Source: Treponema sp. (lineage in GTDB: Bacteria; Spirochaetota; Spirochaetia; Treponematales; Breznakiellaceae). From it: a stretch of 36,910 bases of DNA. Every line of letters begins with the position of its first letter. Position 1 is the stretch's first letter. Positions 31,720 to 36,910 of the stretch are shown piece after piece. The stretch covers positions 1-36,910 of the forward strand of contig JAITLF010000224.1 of assembly GCA_031278025.1 (NCBI GenBank). The letters run 5' to 3'. The notes under the pieces were generated by a model. The model saw only the letters and a program-made list of their open reading frames with translations. It searched no databases and had not been told where the DNA came from. The position numbers and the translations under genes are program-made.

Positions 31720-31802
31720 AAAAAAGGCAAGGTGGCGGGAACACCGAGAGGGTTACGAGTTGTAAAAGTGGGTACACGAGTTATAAAAAGCGGTGTGCGA
31801 TC

Positions 31803-31845
31803 AAAAAAGCCAGGGTTGGCAACACCAACCCTGGCTTTTTTGTTT
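31803..31845. terminator. Bidirectional intrinsic terminator between convergent operons
   Basis: A 17-bp perfect stem (31803-31819 with 31825-31841) with a 5-nt loop has six A on one side and six T on the other. It therefore works as an intrinsic terminator for the ligase operon on the plus strand and the acetoin-type operon on the minus strand. Confidence 0.92.
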
Positions 31846-31911
31846 CCAAGGGCCCCACGGCGCGCCCACAAGCCAGCCGGGGACGGGAGTGGAAACTACC
31901 ACCCGGAACTC

Positions 31912-32652
31912 CTAGATCATGGCGATTCCGCCGTTGACATCAATACAGGCCCCGGTAATGTAGGAGGCGTAATCACTGGCAAGGAAGAGTACCGCCCCCG
32001 CCACATCGTCGCCTGAGCCGATCCGCCCCAGAGGTACGGCAACCGGATCGTAGCCGAAAGAGGAAGTCATCTCCGTGGCGATGAGGCCGGGAGAAACGGT
32101 GTTGACCCGGATACTGTTAGAGGCGCCAAGTTTGGCGAGGCTCTTGGTAAGGGTAAGCCCCGCCGCTTTGGAGGAGGGATAATCGGGTGTAACCAGGATG
32201 CCGCCTCCCCGGGCGGCCTGGGATGCCAGATTGATGATGCAACCGCTCCTCTGCTTCTCCATTACCTTGAAGGCTTCCCGGCAGATAAAAAAGAGCCCTT
32301 TGACGTTGATGTCAAAGGTGAAATCCCACTGCTCTTCGGTCACATCGTAGAGTTTACCCATCCGGGAGATCCCGGCGCAGTTTACCAGAATATCCAGCCG
32401 GCCCATCCTGTCCGCCGCTTCCGCTACCAGGAGGGAGTCCGACTCTTCTTTGCGGATGTCGGCATCAATGCTGATGCATGTAAGTCCCGTTTCTTTTTCA
32501 ATTTCCCCGGCGGTCCGCAACAGGTTTCCTTTCCGCACATCGGTGATGGTCATGGCGCCAATCCCATGCCGGGCAAACATTTTGGCGCAGGCCGCGCCTA
32601 TGCCTCCCGCTCCTCCGGTGATAAGGGCTGTCTTACCTTTCAGTGTAAACAT
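31912..32652 (-). CDS. Short-chain dehydrogenase/reductase (possible acetoin/2,3-butanediol dehydrogenase)
   Basis: The 246-residue cytoplasmic classical SDR has T-G-G-A-G-G-I-G at 12-19 (cofactor loop), N-C-A-G at 91-94, and the catalytic Ser144, Tyr158 and Lys162 (Y-P-S-S-K). D38 after the second strand suggests NAD over NADP. The sequence alone would be labelled FabG-like. It follows the E2 gene by 35 nt as the last gene of the acetoin-dehydrogenase-like operon, so a role in interconverting 2,3-butanediol, acetoin or diacetyl is inferred from context. A minus-strand AAGGAGGA ribosome-binding site precedes its ATG. Confidence 0.82.
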   Translation of the reverse strand: MFTLKGKTALITGGAGGIGAACAKMFARHGIGAMTITDVRKGNLLRTAGEIEKETGLTCISIDADIRKEESDSLLVAEAADRMGRLDILVNCAGISRMGKLYDVTEEQWDFTFDINVKGLFFICREAFKVMEKQRSGCIINLASQAARGGGILVTPDYPSSKAAGLTLTKSLAKLGASNSIRVNTVSPGLIATEMTSSFGYDPVAVPLGRIGSGDDVAGAVLFLASDYASYITGACIDVNGGIAMI

Positions 32653-32687
32653 AGATTCCTCCTTCGTTTTGTCCCATATGATACGGC

Positions 32688-34013
32688 CTACAGCAATTTG
32701 TATGGATTCTCAAGATACTCCTTAATGCGGACGAGAAATTGAGCCGCCGGAGCGCCGTCGATAATCCGGTGATCGTAGGAGAGAGTCAACTTCATCACCG
32801 GGCGGATCTCCACACTGCCATTTACAGCCACCGCGGTATCTTCAATTTTACCCACCGCGAGGATCCCCGCTTCGGGGGGGTTAATGATGGCCACAAATTC
32901 TTCAAGGCCGAACATGCCCAGGTTCGAGATAGTAAAACTTCCCCCGCTGTACTCGTCGGGCCTGAGCTTACCGGTTCTGGATTTTTCAGCAAGTTCCTTT
33001 ATCGCCGCCGAAAGCTCTCTGAGGGAGAGCAGATCCGCGTTTTTTACCACCGGCACGATAAGCCCGTTATCCACCGCCACCGCTATCCCCAGGTTTACAA
33101 AATCCTTCTGCCAGATCCCCCCGGAAGTAAGTTCGGCGTTTATCATGGGAAAATCAAGGAGGGCGCGGATCGCCGCCAGCGCGATAAGATCATTAAAGCC
33201 CACGGCTTTCTCCAGGGCCAGCCTCACCCGGAGGGCTTCGTCCATCCGTACGGAAATTCGATGGGCGGCCTGAGCATTTTCACTGAGGCTTTGCCGCATC
33301 CGTTCAGCGATAATTTTCCGCATCCCCTTCACCGGTATAAGATTGCGCCGGCCTCCCGCATCCCGTGCGCGAATCACGTCATCCCGCATGATCTTACCCC
33401 GGATGCCGGTGCCCCGGATTTCGGCAAGGTTAAGCCCCGACCGCTCCGCGATCTTCTTCGCCAGGGGGGACGCTGGGGAGGTTTCGGAGGCCGCCCGCAG
33501 AATATCCCGCTCAACGATCATCCCGTCAGGAGCGGATCCCCGAATAGTTCGGTAATCTATCCCAAGCTCTCCGGCCCGGGTCTTTGCACGAGGCGATATG
33601 AAAACCCGGCCCCCGGACGCGGCATCTGCCGTTACCGTAGCGCCGACGGGTACTGCCGGGCCTGATCCGGTCATACCGGTACTTCCACCGGCGGCAGTTT
33701 GTCCCGCCGGGCCGGGAACAGCGCCGGCTGAAATACCGCCCTGGGCCTCTGCCAGGAGATTGGAAATATCCTCCCCAGCCTTACCCACAATGGCTATGGT
33801 TTGGGCTATGGGAACCACCTCGCCTGCGCCGGCGATTATCTTTAAAAGGATGCCGGACACTTCGGCGTCTACGGTGATGGTCGCCTTATCGGTTTCCATT
33901 TCAAAAAGGGGCTTCCCCTGGACAACTTCACCCCCCTCTTCAACGAACCATTCAATGATGGTTCCTTCCGTCATCTGTAACCCCTGCTTGGGCAGGATTA
34001 TCCGTTCCGCCAT
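32688..34013 (-). CDS. acoC: Dihydrolipoamide acyltransferase (E2) with two subunit-binding domains
   Basis: The 441-residue core of a 2-oxo-acid or acetoin dehydrogenase complex has a lipoyl domain (about 1-78, lipoyl Lys43 in E-T-D-K-A) and an Ala/Gly/Pro linker. Two consecutive peripheral subunit-binding domains follow, at about 138-174 (I-S-P-R-A-K-T-R-A) and 181-217 ([10 protein letters not shown]). The catalytic domain then has S-Y-D-H-R-I-I-D-G at 412-420 (His415). The doubled binding domain is unusual; most bacterial E2 proteins have one. It starts 12 nt after the E1 beta stop. The E3 partner is not encoded in the window. Confidence 0.88.
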   Translation of the reverse strand: MAERIILPKQGLQMTEGTIIEWFVEEGGEVVQGKPLFEMETDKATITVDAEVSGILLKIIAGAGEVVPIAQTIAIVGKAGEDISNLLAEAQGGISAGAVPGPAGQTAAGGSTGMTGSGPAVPVGATVTADAASGGRVFISPRAKTRAGELGIDYRTIRGSAPDGMIVERDILRAASETSPASPLAKKIAERSGLNLAEIRGTGIRGKIMRDDVIRARDAGGRRNLIPVKGMRKIIAERMRQSLSENAQAAHRISVRMDEALRVRLALEKAVGFNDLIALAAIRALLDFPMINAELTSGGIWQKDFVNLGIAVAVDNGLIVPVVKNADLLSLRELSAAIKELAEKSRTGKLRPDEYSGGSFTISNLGMFGLEEFVAIINPPEAGILAVGKIEDTAVAVNGSVEIRPVMKLTLSYDHRIIDGAPAAQFLVRIKEYLENPYKLL

Positions 34014-34025
34014 CGCGCTCTCTCC

Positions 34026-35012
34026 TTAACCGGGTAAATGCAGGGTGGTTTTGGCCGCCGCCACAATGTCCGCCACTTGGGGAACCACCGCGTTTTCAAG
34101 CCCCAGGTTAAAGGGGAGGGAACACATCTTGGAACCCACCCGTACCGGCGGGGCGTCCAGATACTGAAAGGCCTGCTCCGTCACCCGGACGGCCACTTCG
34201 GTACCCCAGCCCATTTCGCGGTGGGCTTCGTGAACCGTAACGAGCCGGCCGGTTTTTTTTACCGACCCTACGATAGTTTCCGTGTCCAGAGGCACCAAGG
34301 TTCGGGGGTCTATCACCTCGGCGGAAATACCCCCCTTGGCGAGGAGTTCCGCCGCCTCCAGGGATTTCCCCCGGTAGAGGAAATTGGCGACGATGGTAAC
34401 ATCGGCGCCTTCCCGAACAATTTCAGCCTTACCGAAGGGAAGAAGGAATTCCGGTTCATCCGGAACTTCACACTTGGTCGCGTAAAGGGCCTTATGCTCA
34501 AAGAACAGTACCGGGTTATCGTCCCGAATTGCGGTCCGCAGGAGACCCGCAGCGTCAGCCGGCGTTGAGGGACACACTACCTTGATCCCTGGAATGTTCA
34601 TCATCATTGATTCGACAGACTGGGAATGTTGGGTGCCGTTGCCCCGGCCTATCCCCTGCTGCCCCCGGATTACAAGGGGTACCGTAACTTTACCGCCGAA
34701 CATATACCGGATCTTCGCTGCCTGGTTAAGGACCTGATCCATGGCGAGGTAAAGAAAATCCATGTACATAAGTTCCACTACCGGCCGCATGCCGACACTG
34801 GCGGCGCCTACTCCGGCGCCTACAAAGGTATTTTCTGAAATAGGTGTATTCCGCACCCTTTCTTCACCAAATTCATCCAGGAGGCCCCGGGTACAGCCGA
34901 AGATTCCTCCCTGTTTGGCGATATCCTCGCCCATAATAAAGACCTCCGGGTCCCGGCGCATCTCTTCCGCCAGTACATCCCGAATTGCGATTGCATAGGT
35001 TTTTACGCTCAT
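34026..35012 (-). CDS. acoB: Acetoin dehydrogenase-like E1 component, beta subunit
   Basis: The 328-residue thiamine-dependent E1 beta subunit shows F-I-M-G-E-D-I-A-K-Q-G-G-I-F-G-C-T near 25, T-P-I-S-E-N-T-F near 57, Q-G-I-G-R-G-N-G-T-Q-H-S-Q-S near 120 and the C-terminal H-E-A-H-R-E-M-G-W-G near 264. These fit AcoB and PdhB types. The start at 35012 gives an ATGA overlap with the E1 alpha stop; an ATG at 35024 in the same frame is the alternative. It acts with the alpha subunit to cleave acetoin, or to decarboxylate a 2-oxo acid, and to charge the E2 lipoyl group. Confidence 0.88.
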   Translation of the reverse strand: MSVKTYAIAIRDVLAEEMRRDPEVFIMGEDIAKQGGIFGCTRGLLDEFGEERVRNTPISENTFVGAGVGAASVGMRPVVELMYMDFLYLAMDQVLNQAAKIRYMFGGKVTVPLVIRGQQGIGRGNGTQHSQSVESMMMNIPGIKVVCPSTPADAAGLLRTAIRDDNPVLFFEHKALYATKCEVPDEPEFLLPFGKAEIVREGADVTIVANFLYRGKSLEAAELLAKGGISAEVIDPRTLVPLDTETIVGSVKKTGRLVTVHEAHREMGWGTEVAVRVTEQAFQYLDAPPVRVGSKMCSLPFNLGLENAVVPQVADIVAAAKTTLHLPG

Positions 35013-35995
35013 TTGGGAAACCATCCTTCCACGTACATACCGTCCATCACTTGGGCGGGATCCGGATCGGGACTCGCCAGGGCGAACCGCGCCGCCTCAT
35101 CAACTTCCTGCCGGGCCTGCTCATCAATAAGCTCTAAATCCTTTTCCCCTGCAATTTCCTTTTCCAAAAGATAAGCCCGCAGCCGTTTAATAGGACATTT
35201 TTCCATCCAGGCCGCCACTTCTTCCTTGGTCCGGTAGACTTCCGGGTCGCCGGTCCAGTGTCCTTTCCAGCGGTAGGTTTTGGCCTCAATCAGGGAAGGC
35301 CCCTCGCCCTTCCGCGCCCGTTCAAGACAGACGGAAAAGGTATCCAGCATGGCGATAACATCATTCCCGTCCACTGCATAACCGGGCATGGCATAACTCG
35401 AAGCCCGGTCGGCAATATCCTTTACTGCGGTGGATTGACTCTGGGGCGTTGAAATACCGAAGCCGTTGTTCTCGCAGACAAAAATCAAAGGCAGTTTCCA
35501 AACCGAAGCCAGGTTGAGAGATTCGTGAAAAGTCCCCTGGTTAGAGGCGCCGTCACTAAAAAACGCCACAGTAATATGGCCGTTTTTTCGCATCTTTTGG
35601 GCCAGCGCCCCTCCGGCCGCAATGGGCAGGCCGCCGCCGACAATGGCGTTTGCTCCCAGGTTTCCCCTGGCCAGATCGCAGATATGCATGGAACCGCCCC
35701 TTCCGTGACAGAATCCAGTTTCTTTGCCCATAAGCTCAGAGAAAGCGCTCTTCAAGTCCCGACTTTTGGCGATACCGTGGCCATGACCGCGATGGGTAGA
35801 GGTGATATAGTCCCCATCATTGATAAGGGCCATGACCGAAGCGCTGATCGCTTCCTGACCGATACAGAGGTGTACCGAACCGCGCAGCTTGTTCTCCTGG
35901 AAAAAACGGAACGCGGTTTCCTCAAATAAACGGATCTGTTTCATTACCAAATAAATATCCAGCAGGAGTTCCTTGCTGTAGTGCTTTTCTTTCAA
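35009..35995 (-). CDS. acoA: Acetoin dehydrogenase-like E1 component, alpha subunit
   Basis: The protein (328 residues from the TTG) is the E1 alpha subunit that binds thiamine diphosphate. Seen: V-H-L-C-I-G-Q-E-A-I-S-A near 40; T-S-T-H-R-G-H-G-H-G-I-A-K; and the TPP motif with S-D-G-A-S-N-Q-G-T in place of G-D-G, followed by V-C-E-N-N-G-F-G-I-S. The H-G-H-x-I-A-K region and V-D-G-N-D-V are characteristic of AcoA more than of PdhA, though this is a by-eye judgement. The TTG at 35995 has GGAGG 8 nt upstream. An in-frame ATG at 36043 overlaps the -10 box and has no ribosome-binding site, so it is rejected. Confidence 0.86.
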   Translation of the reverse strand: MKEKHYSKELLLDIYLVMKQIRLFEETAFRFFQENKLRGSVHLCIGQEAISASVMALINDGDYITSTHRGHGHGIAKSRDLKSAFSELMGKETGFCHGRGGSMHICDLARGNLGANAIVGGGLPIAAGGALAQKMRKNGHITVAFFSDGASNQGTFHESLNLASVWKLPLIFVCENNGFGISTPQSQSTAVKDIADRASSYAMPGYAVDGNDVIAMLDTFSVCLERARKGEGPSLIEAKTYRWKGHWTGDPEVYRTKEEVAAWMEKCPIKRLRAYLLEKEIAGEKDLELIDEQARQEVDEAARFALASPDPDPAQVMDGMYVEGWFPK

Positions 35996-36003
35996 ACTTG
36001 ATA

Positions 36004-36008
36004 CCTCC
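36004..36008 (-). promoter_or_regulatory. Ribosome-binding site that fixes a TTG start for E1 alpha
   Basis: GGAGG on the minus strand lies 8 nt before TTG at 35995, an optimal spacing. It overrules the more upstream ATG at 36043. Confidence 0.72.
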
Positions 36009-36041
36009 GAAAAAAAAGTTGCCTGAAGACTTGACAGAATC

Positions 36042-36070
36042 ATTATAACAAATTAAAACTGGTATTACAA
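36042..36070 (-). promoter_or_regulatory. Promoter of the acetoin-dehydrogenase-like operon
   Basis: On the minus strand TTGTAA (36070-36065), 17 bp, then TATAAT (36047-36042). The transcript would start near 36035, leaving a leader of about 40 nt with GGAGG. One operator-like site (36058-36072) covers the -35 box. Confidence 0.65.
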
Positions 36071-36092
36071 CAGCAAAATTGGTATTATTTAG
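36058..36092. promoter_or_regulatory. Two operator-like sites in the aco/gntR divergent region
   Basis: ACTGGTATTACAACA (36058-36072) and ATTGGTATTATTTAG (36078-36092) each match the palindrome at 27677-27691 in 11 of 15 positions. They are spaced 20 bp apart, about two helical turns. AATTGGT (36077) and ACCAATT (36095) also form a wider inverted repeat. Confidence 0.62.
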
Positions 36093-36111
36093 AAACCAAT
36101 TTGGAGGATTT

Positions 36112-36885
36112 ATGTTTGAACCATTACAACACAAAAGAATATACGAAGAAGTTGTTGATATTATTGTTCAGCGCATCCGCTCAGGTGAATTGACGGCAGG
36201 GCAACGGCTGCCCCCCGAGCGGACACTTGCCGAAGAGATGAGGGTGAGCAGAACATCCCTTCGGGAGGCGTTACGGGCTTTGGAAAGTATGGGCTATATT
36301 TATTCCGTTACCGGAGGGGGCAACTACGTCAATTCCATATCTCTGGAGCATATTCTATCCCCCCTTTCCGCCATGGTTGCTCAGGACAAAACGCTGGCTG
36401 CGGACATCATAGAGGTACGCCAGCACCTGGAAATCCACATGGCTACCCTTGCCGCAAGAAACGCCTCAAAACAGCAGTTATCCCAGATCTATAGCACGAT
36501 TCTCAATATGCAAGCCGATGTTGAGAACGGGGGCAACGGCATAGAGGGAGATAATCAGTTCCACCTGGAAATCGCACAGGCATCCCAAAACAAGGCCTTC
36601 GCCATTATCATGAAGCTCGTGGCGGAAGTTTTAACCGAATCCCGTAAAGCAACCCTCGAAATTCCCGGCCAGCCGGCAAAAAGCATTGAGGATCACATTG
36701 CTATATTTGAAGCTATCCGCGTCGGCGATGAAAAACGAGCTGCCGAAGAAATGTCCACCCATCTTATCAAAGCACGGCAAAACCTCGCTGGAAACACATT
36801 GAACTCCGACAAAGCCTCCCCAGAAAGCTCCGATAAAACCGGAACCAGGGAAGCGCTGATTAATTCAGGTCTGTCCATAATGTAG
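36112..36885 (+). CDS. GntR-family regulator, FadR subfamily (FCD domain)
   Basis: The 257-residue DNA-binding protein has an N-terminal winged helix (about 1-72; L-P-P-E-R-T-L-A-E-E-M-R-V-S-R-T-S-L-R-E-A-L near 31-52) and an all-helical FCD ligand domain (about 90-225) with E-V-R-Q-H-L-E-I-H near 105 and H-L-E-I-A-Q near 152. Members sense organic acids or acyl compounds, often with a metal. It is divergent from the aco-like operon, and matching operators occur there and before the aldehyde dehydrogenase operon. The ATG at 36112 follows GGAGG; an in-frame TTG at 36079 lies in the operator region. The C-terminal 30 residues are low-complexity and serine-rich. Confidence 0.88.
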   Translation: MFEPLQHKRIYEEVVDIIVQRIRSGELTAGQRLPPERTLAEEMRVSRTSLREALRALESMGYIYSVTGGGNYVNSISLEHILSPLSAMVAQDKTLAADIIEVRQHLEIHMATLAARNASKQQLSQIYSTILNMQADVENGGNGIEGDNQFHLEIAQASQNKAFAIIMKLVAEVLTESRKATLEIPGQPAKSIEDHIAIFEAIRVGDEKRAAEEMSTHLIKARQNLAGNTLNSDKASPESSDKTGTREALINSGLSIM

Positions 36886-36910
36886 ACGCATAAGGGCCGG
36901 TTTTCAGGCC

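Noticed and set aside
31358..31765. 135-codon plus-strand frame across the L5 block.
   Set aside because: It runs through GC hairpins, leader and array. Its composition shifts with each block, and it has no ribosome-binding site or family resemblance.
35996..36043. E1 alpha start at ATG 36043.
   Set aside because: It overlaps the -10 box and has no ribosome-binding site, whereas TTG 35995 has GGAGG at 8 nt.

Overview
The window is compact, moderately GC-rich bacterial DNA that looks like a spirochaete of the termite-gut Treponema type. The grounds are indirect: lenient lipoboxes, short conserved Treponema-style membrane proteins and lipoproteins, an omptin-like outer-membrane protein, TRAP and ABC uptake systems without phage or IS genes, and unusual intergenic minisatellites. 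The species is inferred, not shown. No rRNA, tRNA, CRISPR array or recognisable transposase was seen.

Layout. 1-332: minisatellite. 333-3205: lipoprotein and the NAD(P)HX repair enzyme. 3233-5307: a MalY/PatB-type aminotransferase divergent from a YheO-type regulator that is cut by one in-frame stop. 5264-9615: small membrane proteins, a Nudix enzyme, an omptin-family protease, an SH3-like lipoprotein and a DUF445 protein. 9616-10196: minisatellite. 10197-16365: a sugar module made of a DeoR-type repressor, a class II aldolase and an ADP-dependent sugar kinase homologue, divergent from a sugar ABC transporter (binding protein and two permeases). A 13-bp inverted repeat lies between the two facing promoters. 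16419-21971: L-serine dehydratase (two subunits), an acyltransferase and a TRAP transporter. 21972-22200: minisatellite. 22234-27308: a soluble chemotaxis transducer, a small cysteine-containing possible sensor, ClpC and a small alarmone-hydrolase-like HD protein. 27309-27650: minisatellite. 27745-31251: CoA-acylating aldehyde dehydrogenase and both subunits of an ADP-forming acyl-CoA ligase. 31252-31911: minisatellite and a bidirectional terminator. 31912-36885: an acetoin-dehydrogenase-like complex (E1 alpha, E1 beta, E2) with a short-chain dehydrogenase, divergent from a FadR-type GntR regulator.

How the genes fit together. The two right-hand operons converge on one terminator, and the same palindrome-like operator (ATTGGTATTACCAAT or close variants) lies in both promoters beside the GntR gene. 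Together they would encode a route from 2,3-butanediol or acetoin through acetaldehyde and acetyl-CoA to acetate with ATP formed by the ligase. This pathway is inferred from gene families and context. The sugar module couples uptake to phosphorylation with ADP and to aldol cleavage.

The most unexpected signal is in the non-coding DNA. Every gap longer than about 200 bp (five of five) carries a tandem array with a period of 21 bp. The unit sequence differs between loci, each unit contains a small inverted repeat, and each array lies beside a hairpin. Two of the arrays share a leader and show paired base changes that keep the stem. None lies in the three divergent promoter regions. A second unusual signal is that several first genes have a -10 box 6-10 bases before the ATG and no Shine-Dalgarno sequence, suggesting leaderless mRNAs.
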